The notes under the pieces: model-generated | The model's database searches: none | What the model saw: only the letters and a program-made list of their open reading frames with translations | Told to the model about the DNA's origin: nothing | Program-made: the position numbers and the translations under genes | In this document: in pieces, positions 27,214-36,811 of the stretch | How the letters are laid out: each line of letters opens with the position of its first letter | Numbering within the stretch: the stretch's first letter is position 1 | From: Bacteroidetes bacterium GWF2_35_48 | Lineage (GTDB): Bacteria; Bacteroidota; Bacteroidia; Bacteroidales; GWF2-35-48 | DNA: 64,000 nt | Direction: 5' to 3' | Assembly (NCBI GenBank): GCA_001769125.1 | Contig: MEOG01000124.1 | Coordinates: 17,997 to 81,996 of the forward strand

Positions 27214-27546
27214 TTATAAATGCAAATGCTTGATTTTTTCAAATTCAACAGGATTTTTCCTAATCCATTTTTGTTTGGCATCATGATAATCAGCCCTGTC
27301 TTTTTTCGGATTTCCTGTATCTTTATATTTTGGAAAATCAGCAGGGATTACAACACTCGTTTTTGTTGCAAAAACCTTCTTATTACCTGCATTGTCAACA
27401 GATTTTTCTAATTTAACATTTACATGGTTTTTAGAAGCGCAGAGGTTCTTCCCTTGCTTATCATTTTTCAAATTATCTGTATTTTGAGAATGCGAAAGAG
27501 AGGGTAATAAAAATAGCGCAAATAGGACAAGTATTAATGTTTTCAT
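27214..27546 (-). CDS. Small secreted hypothetical protein
   Basis: Unrecognised 110-aa protein with a clear signal peptide (MKTLILVLFALFLLPSLSHS, then Q) and a lysine-rich mature part (SVDNAGNKKVFATKTSVVIP, ADFPKYKDTGNPKKDRADYH). It lies 20 bp upstream of the giant CHU_C gene on the same strand, so the two are probably co-transcribed, as with the small secreted protein ahead of the gene at 45853. The region 27547-27828 upstream shows no gene. Confidence 0.72.
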   Translation of the reverse strand: MKTLILVLFALFLLPSLSHSQNTDNLKNDKQGKNLCASKNHVNVKLEKSVDNAGNKKVFATKTSVVIPADFPKYKDTGNPKKDRADYHDAKQKWIRKNPVEFEKIKHLHL

Positions 27547-27828
27547 TTTATTGAAGATAAGGTTAATAAATTTTGGTCAGGTACAAAAATAGAAATTCTT
27601 AGGAATCGTAACAATTATTTTGAAACAAAATGAAAAGAACAGATTTCCCTATTTTTATATTTAATGAACAGATTCATGGGTATAGAGCAATCTCAGACAT
27701 TTTAATCTTACAAATAAAAAAAACAATAAACGATGTTAGGTATAAAAATATATGTCACAGATTTATTTTAGCGTAACATGAGTAATAGATTTTATTTTAC
27801 AATCCTTTAAGCAATACACATAAAATCT

Positions 27829-29898
27829 TTACTGAATTATTATTTTTCCCCAATAGCTTGTTGTGCCTGAAATTTTCAAAAAATAAAAACCTCTACTCAA
27901 ATTTCCTTTTTCAATAACAATATTGTTATCGTGAATATCATTTATTTTTCGCACATGCTGTCCAATGCTGTTGTATATATTCACCTCATTTGGTAATTCC
28001 TCTTTGTTCATAAAATAAATTGTTGTTTTATCAGAAAAAGGGTTTGGTGAAATATTTACAAGCATTATGTTTTCTGAATTTTGAGAAATACTCCCCGGAT
28101 CAATGATTCCATTATCCTCAATATTTGAAAGCGATTGACTGAAAGGACCACCCATTTCTTTACCCGATGAAGGAGCGCAAATACTCTCAAGATCAATTCG
28201 TATTTGATAAAGATAATGCTGCCCAACTAAAACTCCTGTGTCTGAATACAACAAATTCGTTATCGGACGCACAAGATAAAGCTGCATATTCGAGGTATCT
28301 GTTCCTCTCCATATCTGATAATTGCTTGTTAGAATTCCATCGTAGAGCTCCACATTCAAATCAGGATGATTGCCAATTCCAGCACTTAGAGCTAACTTTA
28401 ATGTTTTGTGCGCATCACTCATAGATGATTCATTGCCGCAAGTATCTATTACACTTATTCTGTAGCGTTCAGACCTGATTGAGGGTTGAGAAGCGGTATC
28501 AACAAAGATCCCGATGTCGTTAAAAGGGACAGTCCCAATTAAGGTATAATTTAAACTTAAAAATTCTTTTCGGTAAACATTAAAAAAAGCAGTTCCAACA
28601 TTCGGTATTTTCTCCCATATAACCAGATTTTTCCCCGACACATTACTAACAGTTGCAAGACAAATCTGCTGATTGTTATAAGGAAGCAATATATTCAAAA
28701 CAGTAGTGTCGTAATCAAAACAATTATTTGTATTTCCTGCAGCTAGCATTACCGTATCTGCTTGAGAAAATATAACAGTGGGGCTCGTATGATTAAGAGC
28801 GCTAAAATTCCAATTGAATTCCGTAAAACCTGCTGATGCGCTTAATACTGTTGAATCGCCATTACAAAAAGTAAATCCATTACTTGCAAGAATATTTAAT
28901 CCCAGAGATGGTATATAATAAAAATTTCCCAAGGATGCATTAGAATCACTTCCCACAAGCTTTGAGTATCCGAACCAGATTTTATCATTTCCGATTTCAT
29001 AAGCGAGAGGGTTTATATCATTATCCGGAAGTCCTGAATTATTTTTATGGTACGTAGTCCAGTTCTGACCATCAAATAAAGTAAGACCGGCTGATGTTGA
29101 AACCCATATATTTTCATCATTATCCTGAATAATCGCTTTGACATTTACTTGAGGCAATCCGCTGTTTATTGCATTATACACATCAATATTCACATTATCA
29201 AACTTTGCAAGTCCGCTTAAAGTGCCAAACCATTTATTATACGTTGCATCAATAAAAATTGCATTAACATTATTATTCGGCAAACCTTGTGGTGAACTAA
29301 ATGTCAGCCATGCACTACCTGTAAATTTTGCTGCACCAGAATTAGTTCCAACCCATACTTCTGTGCCTTTAGCATAAATGCAATTTATTGTATTATCGGG
29401 TAGCCCGTTTGACGTTGTATAAGTAGTCCACGAGCCATTGTATCTTGCCACGCCCGAATTGGTTCCAACCCAAACAACTCCGTTTTCATCAACTGCAATA
29501 CATGAAGTATTATTGGCAGGGAGTCCTGATGTTGTATTATATCTCGTCCAGTTAGTTCCGGTTAACTTCCCTACTCCATTCAGAGTTGCCACCCAAATAT
29601 TGCCTGAACCATCAAATGCAATACCATTAACCCTGTTGGAGGGAATTGTGTTTTGATTAATAGCACTGTAAGTATAAGTTGTCCATGTTGAACCGTTATA
29701 TTTTGCCAGCCCGTGAGACAACACAAGCCCTCCTACGCCTAACCATTTATTTCCCGAAGCATCCACAGCCAAAGCTGTAATCTGGGCATTCGTTCCGGTA
29801 ATGCCAAAATCTGCTCCTTCAAATAAATTCACACAATTTTGAGCGTAATTGAACCCAACTAAAAGAAACAGAATTAATACAGATAATGAAGTTTTCAT
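27829..29898 (-). CDS. Secreted Reg_prop propeller protein with T9SS type A tail
   Basis: A 689-aa exported protein: signal peptide (1-20, ending YAQ); about seven propeller repeats of the two-component-regulator type over residues 35-310 (DGSGNIWVATLNGVGKL, DENGVVWVGTNSGVARY, SNGLPDNTINCIYAKGTEVW); a beta-rich middle with Ig/FN3-like features; and a type A sorting domain in the last 75 residues (NISPNPFSDKTTIYFMN, YNSIGQHVRKI, GFYFLKI). Unlike the sensor at 1-2871 it has no transmembrane helix or cytoplasmic domain, so the propeller is a secreted module. The ligand is unknown. Confidence 0.88.
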   Translation of the reverse strand: MKTSLSVLILFLLVGFNYAQNCVNLFEGADFGITGTNAQITALAVDASGNKWLGVGGLVLSHGLAKYNGSTWTTYTYSAINQNTIPSNRVNGIAFDGSGNIWVATLNGVGKLTGTNWTRYNTTSGLPANNTSCIAVDENGVVWVGTNSGVARYNGSWTTYTTSNGLPDNTINCIYAKGTEVWVGTNSGAAKFTGSAWLTFSSPQGLPNNNVNAIFIDATYNKWFGTLSGLAKFDNVNIDVYNAINSGLPQVNVKAIIQDNDENIWVSTSAGLTLFDGQNWTTYHKNNSGLPDNDINPLAYEIGNDKIWFGYSKLVGSDSNASLGNFYYIPSLGLNILASNGFTFCNGDSTVLSASAGFTEFNWNFSALNHTSPTVIFSQADTVMLAAGNTNNCFDYDTTVLNILLPYNNQQICLATVSNVSGKNLVIWEKIPNVGTAFFNVYRKEFLSLNYTLIGTVPFNDIGIFVDTASQPSIRSERYRISVIDTCGNESSMSDAHKTLKLALSAGIGNHPDLNVELYDGILTSNYQIWRGTDTSNMQLYLVRPITNLLYSDTGVLVGQHYLYQIRIDLESICAPSSGKEMGGPFSQSLSNIEDNGIIDPGSISQNSENIMLVNISPNPFSDKTTIYFMNKEELPNEVNIYNSIGQHVRKINDIHDNNIVIEKGNLSRGFYFLKISGTTSYWGKIIIQ

Positions 29899-30123
29899 AA
29901 GTAAGTTTTTTAATGATTATTTTATGTTAAGCAAAATTTTTTTTTTCAGTTGCATAATATCAGTAATTATAACAAAGGTAATAAAAATTAATAATATAAA
30001 GAAATATTTGATGTCTTTTAAAGAAGCATTTCATTTGTAAAAGAAACAATTTCAGGCATGATAGAAACAATAACCTCAATTCAAATAATTTATTAATTTT
30101 GCACGAATTTTTATAAATAAGAT

Positions 30124-32748
30124 ATGGAATTAGAAACAAGATACAACCCGCTTGAAACCGAAGACAAGCTCTATAAATTCTGGCTTGACAATAAATTTTT
30201 CAGATCAATTCCCGATCATCGCCCACCGTATTGCATTGTAATTCCACCTCCAAATGTTACTGGGGTTTTACACATGGGGCACATGCTCAACAATACTATT
30301 CAGGATATAATGATGCGCCGCGCACGCATGCAGGGGAAAAATGCCTGCTGGGTACCGGGAACAGACCATGCATCTATTGCAACAGAAGCCAAAGTTGTTG
30401 CCAAATTAAAAGCTGAAGGCATTGATAAATCGCAACTCACGAGAGAAGAATTTTTAAAACATGCCTGGATTTGGAAAGAAAAACACGGGGGAATAATTCT
30501 TGAACAATTAAAGAAACTGGGAGCTTCCTGCGATTGGGATCGCACTACTTTTACAATGGATGATGATTATTCTGAAAGTGTAATCAATGTTTTTATTGAC
30601 TTGCATAAAAAAGGACTTATTTACCGCGGAGTCCGCATGGTTAATTGGGATCCTCAGGCTTTAACAGCAGTATCGGATGAAGAAGTTATTTACAAAGAAC
30701 TGAATTCAAAATTATATTATGTAAGATATCAAATTGAAAACAGTGATAAATTTGTAACAATTGCGACAACCCGCCCGGAGACGATACTTGGAGATACTGC
30801 TGTTTGCGTGCATCCCGAAGATGATCGTTACGCACACCTAAAAGGAAAACGAATTATCATTCCTCTTGTGAAACGTTCTGTTCCTTTAATTTTTGATGAA
30901 TACGTGGATCGCGAATTCGGTACCGGAGCTCTGAAAGTTACTCCTGCTCATGATATCAATGACTATAATCTCGGGTTAAAATACAATCTTGAAACTATTG
31001 ATATTTTTAATGATAACGGAACATTAAATGAAAAAGCGCTGCTTTACACAGGTAAAGATCGTTTTGAAGTTCGAAAATTAATTGTTGAAGATTTACAGCA
31101 AAACGGACATATTGTTAAAATTGAAGAATATGTTAACAAAGTAGGTTTTTCTGAAAGAACAGATGCTGTAATTGAACCTAAGTTATCAGTTCAGTGGTTT
31201 TTGAAAATGAAAGATATTTCAAAACCTGCGCTGGATACTATTTTGAATAAAGACATAAAACTGCATCCAGAAAAATACATCAACACGTATCGGCATTGGA
31301 TGGAAAATGTGAAAGACTGGTGCATTTCACGCCAGCTATGGTGGGGACATAGAATTCCTGCATACTACGGTTCCGATGGTTCGGTTGTAGTGGCAAAAAG
31401 CGCAGATGAAGCTTTATCTGAATTTCAGAAAAAAAATCCGGCTGTTACGGCAGCACAAATCCGACAGGATGAAGATGTTTTGGACACATGGTTTTCGTCG
31501 TGGCTATGGCCTATCAGCGTTTTTAAGGGGCTTACCAATCCCGGAAATGATGACATAAAATATTATTACCCGACAAACACTCTGGTTACTGCTCCCGAAA
31601 TATTATTTTTTTGGGTAGCCCGCATGATTATTGCCGGTTACGAATATCTCAATGAAAAACCTTTCCACGAAGTATATCTCACGGGAATTGTTCGCGATAA
31701 ACAGGGAAGAAAAATGTCGAAATCATTGGGTAATTCTCCCGATCCGATTGAACTCATAGAAAAATATGGCGCAGACGGAGTGCGTATTGGAATGATGCTG
31801 TGTTCCCCTGCCGGAAATGATTTGCTTTTTGATGAAAACCTTTCTGAACAGGGAAGAAATTTTGCAAATAAAATATGGAATGCCTACAGGCTTTTAAAAT
31901 CATGGAAAGTTGATGAGTCGGCAAGCCAACCGGAATATGCAAAAGTTTCTGTAGATTGGTTCAGCAACAAACTTCAGGAATCAATCATACAAATTGACGA
32001 TCATTTTGAAAAATTCAGAATTTCCGAAGCCCTGATGTCAACATATCTTTTATTCTGGGATGATTTTTCAGCATGGTATCTTGAAATGATAAAACCGGCA
32101 TACCAAGCTCCTATTGATGAAAAAACATACAATGCAACGCTTGATTTCTTCGAAACCTTATTAGGACTGCTGCATCCGTTTATGCCTTTTATCACCGAAG
32201 AATTATGGCAGAACATCAAACAGCGCGGAGAAAAAGAAAGCATCATGTTTTCAAAATGGCCTGAAATAAAGGAATTCGATAAAAATCTCCTGATTGATTT
32301 TGAAACTTGCAAAGAAATTCTCAGCAACATCAGAACCATAAGAAAAGACAAAAATCTTCCTCAGAAAAATGAAATGTTACTTTTCATTAACAAAAATGCA
32401 GATGCGCTTGCCGACAGTCTGTATTGCATTTTGTCAAAACTGGGAAATCTTTCTGAAATTTCTCATGTTCAAGAAAAAGTTGAGGGAGCGGCATCGTTCT
32501 TAGTTAAAACAACAGAATATTATCTGCCATTGGGCAATCTGATAAATGTTGAAGAAGAAATTCAAAAACTTTCGGAAGAGCTTGACTATGCTAAAAAATT
32601 CCTTCAATCTGTTGAAACCAAATTAGCCAATGAAAGCTTTGTAAAAAATGCTCCGGCAAAAGTTGTTGAAATGGAACAAAAGAAAAAATCAGATGCTGAA
32701 TCTAAAATCAAAACAATACAAGAGAGCCTTGATGCGTTGAAGAGATAA
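30124..32748 (+). CDS. valS: Valyl-tRNA synthetase
   Basis: Charges tRNA-Val. The 874-aa class I synthetase has the HIGH motif as HMGH ([16 protein letters not shown], from residue 42), the editing domain with [16 protein letters not shown], the valine-pocket region [18 protein letters not shown], the KMSKS loop at residues 530-534 ([14 protein letters not shown]), an anticodon-binding helical domain, and the C-terminal coiled coil typical of ValRS ([20 protein letters not shown]). Length is normal. A -7 box TAATTTTG lies at 30094-30101. The matching tRNA-Val is encoded 7.6 kb away. Confidence 0.98.
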   Translation: MELETRYNPLETEDKLYKFWLDNKFFRSIPDHRPPYCIVIPPPNVTGVLHMGHMLNNTIQDIMMRRARMQGKNACWVPGTDHASIATEAKVVAKLKAEGIDKSQLTREEFLKHAWIWKEKHGGIILEQLKKLGASCDWDRTTFTMDDDYSESVINVFIDLHKKGLIYRGVRMVNWDPQALTAVSDEEVIYKELNSKLYYVRYQIENSDKFVTIATTRPETILGDTAVCVHPEDDRYAHLKGKRIIIPLVKRSVPLIFDEYVDREFGTGALKVTPAHDINDYNLGLKYNLETIDIFNDNGTLNEKALLYTGKDRFEVRKLIVEDLQQNGHIVKIEEYVNKVGFSERTDAVIEPKLSVQWFLKMKDISKPALDTILNKDIKLHPEKYINTYRHWMENVKDWCISRQLWWGHRIPAYYGSDGSVVVAKSADEALSEFQKKNPAVTAAQIRQDEDVLDTWFSSWLWPISVFKGLTNPGNDDIKYYYPTNTLVTAPEILFFWVARMIIAGYEYLNEKPFHEVYLTGIVRDKQGRKMSKSLGNSPDPIELIEKYGADGVRIGMMLCSPAGNDLLFDENLSEQGRNFANKIWNAYRLLKSWKVDESASQPEYAKVSVDWFSNKLQESIIQIDDHFEKFRISEALMSTYLLFWDDFSAWYLEMIKPAYQAPIDEKTYNATLDFFETLLGLLHPFMPFITEELWQNIKQRGEKESIMFSKWPEIKEFDKNLLIDFETCKEILSNIRTIRKDKNLPQKNEMLLFINKNADALADSLYCILSKLGNLSEISHVQEKVEGAASFLVKTTEYYLPLGNLINVEEEIQKLSEELDYAKKFLQSVETKLANESFVKNAPAKVVEMEQKKKSDAESKIKTIQESLDALKR

Positions 32749-32844
32749 TTACGAATTAAGAATTAAGAATTGCAATCCTGTGAGGTTTTGAGCGTCGGCT
32801 AGTGCGAAAGATCTTCACAGGTTTGCAGCGATGAAAGATTATTT

Positions 32845-33020
32845 TAATTAGTGCTTGCAAGAAAACGTCAATTTCTGCGTTACTCTCAACCTGAAAAACA
32901 GTCATGTACATTAGTACACTCCTGATTTTCAGGTCTTCGAAAGCCTTGAACTTGACCTTTTCTTATCAAGCACTCACACTGTTAAGCAAAAAACAAGGGT
33001 TTTCTTGCTAACACTAATTA
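32845..33020. mobile_element. MITE-like element, second family, copy E1
   Basis: A 176-bp element with 22-bp terminal inverted repeats (32845-32866 and 32999-33020; 20 of 22 match, TAATTAGTGCTTGCAAGAAA). The inner core around CAGTCATGTACATTAGTACA and CTCCTGA is shared with the element at 34799-34972. No ORF. It occupies most of the gene-free stretch 32749-33118; the remainder holds a weak hairpin with CCTGTGA/TCACAGG ends at about 32777-32821, possibly the valS terminator. Confidence 0.72.
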
Positions 33021-33118
33021 GGAATTAAGAATTTTTACAACAAAAAAAAAGTACTTAAAAAATACACCCGACGTTATAACGGTTTCATTGTATTATTTAC
33101 AAGACTTGACGATTAAAT

Positions 33119-33150
33119 TTTGGTTTCAAGGAAAATCTTTGATATTTTTG
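33119..33150 (+). promoter_or_regulatory. Bacteroidetes-type promoter for the S41 protease gene
   Basis: TTTG at 33119-33122, 20-nt spacer, TATTTTTG at 33143-33150: a full match to the TTTG-N19..21-TAnnTTTG consensus, 22 bp ahead of the ATG. Confidence 0.75.
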
Positions 33151-33172
33151 ATAAATATTAAAAAACACTAAA

Positions 33173-34801
33173 ATGAAAAAATTACTTATTAAACTAAATA
33201 TTATCCTTTGTTTTTCTGTGATATTTTTATCTGCAAACAAAACACAAGGACAAATTGTAAATGATCATGTATATAAATTCAGCAAAGTGCTGAGCCTTAT
33301 AAATACATTTTATGTTGATACGGTCAATCAGGAAAAAATTGTGGAAACCGCCATAATTGAGATGCTGAAAAAACTCGACCCACATTCCATTTATGTAAAC
33401 AAAGAAGAAGTAAAGAAAATGAATGAACCTCTTGAAGGTAATTTTGAAGGTGTTGGTATTCAATTTAACATTATGGATGATACAATAATGGTTGTCTCTC
33501 CCATTTCAGGTGGTCCATCTGAAAAAGTTGGCATTAGGGCAGGCGACAGAATTGTAAAAATAGACGGAGAACTTGTTGCCGGAATTGGTGTAAAAAACAG
33601 CGACGTAATGAAAAAACTACGCGGTGCTAAAGGTACGATTGTTACAATGGGAATTGCGCGCAGAAGCATTTCAGAATTGCTTGATTTCACTGTAACAAGA
33701 GATAAAATTCCCATTTACAGTATTGAAGCATCTTATATGATTGATAACGAAATCGGGTATATCAAACTGAACCGTTTTTCAAGAACTTCCATGACTGAAT
33801 TTAAAGAAGCATTATCGAAGCTGAAAACTCAAAACATGAAAAAACTTATCCTCGATTTGCAGGATAACGGGGGCGGTTACCTTGATGTAGCTTTTGAGTT
33901 AGCAGATCAATTTCTTGATAATAATAAAATCATTGTTTATACAGAAGGTATCAACAGCCCGCGCAAAGATTACAAGTCTACAGCTAACGGAGAATTTGAA
34001 AACGGGAAATTGGTAGTTCTGGTTGATGAAAATTCAGCCTCTGCAAGTGAAATTGTATCAGGCGCAGTTCAGGACTGGGACAGGGGTCTGATTATCGGAA
34101 GAAGATCCTTTGGTAAAGGGCTTGTACAGCGGCCTTTTGACCTCCCTGACGGCTCTATGGTGCGCCTTACAATTGCAAAATATTTTACACCTACCGGTCG
34201 CTGTATTCAGAAATCCTATGAAAAAGGAGCTGGTGATTATTCAAAAGACATCATCAATAGGTTTAACAGTGGAGAACTTTCTAATGAAGACAGCATTCAT
34301 TTTCCCGATTCCTTAAAATATACTACAAAAATTAAATCGCGTGCAGTGTACGGTGGCGGAGGTATTATGCCTGACTACTTTGTTGCATTAGATACAACGC
34401 CTCTTACTGACTATTACTCAAAAATGATTAGAAAAGGAACTATAAATTCATTCCTCCTGAATTACGTTGACAAAAACCGTAAAGATTTTTCTGCGAAATA
34501 TCCGGTTTTTGATAAATTTTTTAAAGAATATGAGGTAAGCGATGCGCTGCTTGATGAACTTAAAGAACAAGCAAAAAAAGATAAAATAGAACCAAAAGAG
34601 GGACAGGTTATGGGAGCAGAAGAAACAGCCAGATTAAAAAGGCAGATGAAAGCTCTGATTGCAAATGATATCTGGAAGCCGGGTGAATTCTGGCAGATAA
34701 TTAATACTGAAAATGAAATTATTAAAAAAGCAGTTGAGGTTTTAAAAGATAATGCTGCTTATGAGAAGAAATTAAATAAAAATACAGCAACCAAACGTTA
34801 A
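33173..34801 (+). CDS. S41-family C-terminal processing peptidase (CtpA-like)
   Basis: A 542-aa periplasmic serine protease with a Ser/Lys dyad. Signal peptide (about 1-27, ending KTQGQ); an N-terminal helical region; a PDZ domain at about 85-170 (PSEKVGIRAGDRIVKIDGEL); then the S41 core with GYIKLNRFSRTS, DLQDNGGGYLDVA, the catalytic serine near S290 in ENSASASEIVSGA, and lysine K315 in RRSFGKGLVQRP. The spacing of 25 between them is as in CtpA enzymes. The long C-terminal helical extension (about 420-542) is common in Bacteroidetes members. It probably trims C-termini of envelope proteins. Its stop codon is the first three bases of the following repeat element. Confidence 0.94.
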   Translation: MKKLLIKLNIILCFSVIFLSANKTQGQIVNDHVYKFSKVLSLINTFYVDTVNQEKIVETAIIEMLKKLDPHSIYVNKEEVKKMNEPLEGNFEGVGIQFNIMDDTIMVVSPISGGPSEKVGIRAGDRIVKIDGELVAGIGVKNSDVMKKLRGAKGTIVTMGIARRSISELLDFTVTRDKIPIYSIEASYMIDNEIGYIKLNRFSRTSMTEFKEALSKLKTQNMKKLILDLQDNGGGYLDVAFELADQFLDNNKIIVYTEGINSPRKDYKSTANGEFENGKLVVLVDENSASASEIVSGAVQDWDRGLIIGRRSFGKGLVQRPFDLPDGSMVRLTIAKYFTPTGRCIQKSYEKGAGDYSKDIINRFNSGELSNEDSIHFPDSLKYTTKIKSRAVYGGGGIMPDYFVALDTTPLTDYYSKMIRKGTINSFLLNYVDKNRKDFSAKYPVFDKFFKEYEVSDALLDELKEQAKKDKIEPKEGQVMGAEETARLKRQMKALIANDIWKPGEFWQIINTENEIIKKAVEVLKDNAAYEKKLNKNTATKR

Positions 34802-34972
34802 TTAGTGCTTGTCTATAAAGTCCGACCTGCTTGCTGGCAGGCAAGTAGCTGCGTTATTCTCAACTTTCATGTCAGTCATTTACATTAGTAAACTCCTGAC
34901 ATTCAAGTCTCGCATGCCTTGCTCTCGAACTTTATAGTTCAATCACTTGACTTTATGGACAGACACTAATTA
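34799..34972. mobile_element. MITE-like element, second family, copy E2
   Basis: A 174-bp element with 23-bp terminal inverted repeats (34799-34821 and 34950-34972, 20 of 23 matching, starting TAATTAGTG). The outermost TAA is the stop codon of the S41 protease gene. The core (CTGCGTTATTCTCAAC, ACATTAGTAAACTCCTGA) matches E1 at 32845-33020; the outer arm sequence differs between the copies but still pairs within each copy. Confidence 0.72.
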
Positions 34973-35097
34973 GAGTTTGTTTATAATGTCCGACCTGCTT
35001 GCTGGCAGGCTAGTAGCTGTATTTCGACAAGCTCAATATAGCACATAACTTTCGGACATTCTGAACAAAACACTGAATTTATAGACAGAAACTAATT
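34968..35097. repeat. Degenerate third copy (E3) abutting E2
   Basis: AATTAGAGTTTGTTTATA at 34968-34985 pairs imperfectly with the complement of TATAGACAGAAACTAATT at 35080-35097. It shares the right terminus of E2 and repeats E2's GTCCGACCTGCTTGCTGGCA block. It also contains the hairpin-loop core TTTCGACAAGCTCAA at 35022-35036. With E2 it fills the 300-bp gap between genes. Confidence 0.55.
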
Positions 35098-35119
35098 TAT
35101 AAATTATTTCAATTTGACT

Positions 35120-36730
35120 ATGAAAAATTTTATATGCTTATTTGCATTCCTTTGCATTGCTTATTCTGGATTTTCACAAGGCTCAAAATCCGATTTTTCA
35201 TCACTTCACAAACAACGATCAGAACAATATTCTGACTTTTCATCTTTGCCGGAAGACAGCGAAGACAGCCTGAAACTAGTTTATGCTAATACCATTTTGG
35301 AAACAGACAACAAGCTGTTTTCAATGGCTGTGGCTATGGATTCATCCATAAGTAATCTTACCAAAGAAATTGAAACTGTCAAAAAAAACAGTGAGCTAAC
35401 GAATAATAAATGGCTGCTTATTATTGCAGGAACTGGTGGTTTGATATTTTTACTGTGGATTGCATTTCTTATTATGTTTTTTATTTCACGTTCGCGTTCG
35501 TTAAGAATTAAAAAAGAATTATTAAAACTGAAACAGCAAACGGATGCAGTATTGCAGAATATGGAAGTTCTGAAATATGAGAAAGACGAATTAATAAATA
35601 AATTTCGAAAATCTGAAGAAAATTTTAATTCAGAAATTGCTCAGAAAAATAACACAATTGATAATCTTGAAACTAAAATTAAAGAATCACAGGAAAAAGA
35701 AAAAAACTTTTTACTCGAAATTTCTCAATTAAAAAATGCAGTAGAAACTACGAATAATAACGCAAAAAAAATTATTGAGGAGCATGAAAAAATACAAGCT
35801 GGCTTACAGTTGTCAGTTGATGAAGCAACAAATAAATATGAAGAAGCGCTGGCAAAATTCAAGGTTATTCAAATCGAAAAACAAGAATTGATTACACAAA
35901 TTTCAAACCTTACAGAAATAAACAACTCCAAAATAAATGAGCTGACAAAAATCATTGATGAGCTTGAAGCAAATGCAAATGATATTGCCCCACAAAATGA
36001 AATCAGTATCTCTGAAATGCAACAGCAGATTACTGATTTGGAAGAAAAACTAATGTTTGCCACAAATGAAAAAGATGCGCTTCAAATAAAATATGAGCAA
36101 CTTGAAGAAGGATTAAACAATAACGAACAAATTGTATTAGCCCCAGAAACCTTACAGACAGTCATTGATGAAGATAATCAGTTAAAAGAAGATCTTGAAT
36201 TTTTCAAATCAGAAAAAAGCAGACTGACAAACCTGATTTATGATCTCGAAGACGAAATTCACGATTACAAAACCAAGCTACCAGAGCATAAAGCAGAGGC
36301 GTTAAAGCAAATGTTTGAAAATAATATTGAATCGCTGAAACTTATAAACATGAAGCTTCAGGTAGAAAAAGAACAGCTTGAACGTATTTTACGCATGCGT
36401 GAATCGGAAGAAGAGCTGATGAAAAAAATCAATGTTTTAACAGACCAGAATTACAACCTGCAGCTTGACCTCGAAGATGAAAAGCTCTATGTTGATCATT
36501 TGCAAGTCAAGTTAGACAGTTATCTTGACGAGCTTGAAAAACAAGATCTGGAGCTGGAACTTTTAAATCTTAAAGTGAAAGAACGTGGCATGCCCGAAAA
36601 TCGTGTGAGATTTGATGAAATGGAGCTGAATCTGATAAAAATTGAAAAACTACAAAGGCTTAAAGAAATGCAGGTAATATCCGAAGAAGAATATCAAGAA
36701 ATGAAGAAAAATATTATTACACAGTTTTAG
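35120..36730 (+). CDS. Membrane-anchored coiled-coil protein with SHOCT-like tail
   Basis: A 536-aa protein: signal peptide (1-20, ending GFSQ), a short extracytoplasmic stretch, one transmembrane helix at about 98-123 (IIAGTGGLIFLLWIAFLIMF), then about 350 residues of nearly continuous charged coiled coil (LKKE, NLETKIKESQEKEKNF, LDDEIHDYK-type heptads), and a C-terminal helical pair KIEKLQRLKEMQVISEEEYQ that looks like a SHOCT motif. The ATG at 35120 is preferred to a TTG two codons earlier. Function unknown; a structural or scaffold role is plausible. It ends at a strong terminator. Confidence 0.8.
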   Translation: MKNFICLFAFLCIAYSGFSQGSKSDFSSLHKQRSEQYSDFSSLPEDSEDSLKLVYANTILETDNKLFSMAVAMDSSISNLTKEIETVKKNSELTNNKWLLIIAGTGGLIFLLWIAFLIMFFISRSRSLRIKKELLKLKQQTDAVLQNMEVLKYEKDELINKFRKSEENFNSEIAQKNNTIDNLETKIKESQEKEKNFLLEISQLKNAVETTNNNAKKIIEEHEKIQAGLQLSVDEATNKYEEALAKFKVIQIEKQELITQISNLTEINNSKINELTKIIDELEANANDIAPQNEISISEMQQQITDLEEKLMFATNEKDALQIKYEQLEEGLNNNEQIVLAPETLQTVIDEDNQLKEDLEFFKSEKSRLTNLIYDLEDEIHDYKTKLPEHKAEALKQMFENNIESLKLINMKLQVEKEQLERILRMRESEEELMKKINVLTDQNYNLQLDLEDEKLYVDHLQVKLDSYLDELEKQDLELELLNLKVKERGMPENRVRFDEMELNLIKIEKLQRLKEMQVISEEEYQEMKKNIITQF

Positions 36731-36758
36731 GCTGAAAATTTTGTCATAATCTTAAAAT

Positions 36759-36806
36759 AAAAAGGGGCTTCGTTTTTGCTGAAAGGCAAAAACGAAGCCC
36801 CTTTTT
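36759..36806. terminator. Strong bidirectional terminator
   Basis: Perfect 21-bp arms (36759-36779 and 36786-36806, core AAGGGGCTTCGTTTTTGC) around a 6-nt loop, with A and T runs at the ends. It serves the convergent coiled-coil and metzincin genes. Confidence 0.92.
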
Positions 36807-36811
36807 AAAAT

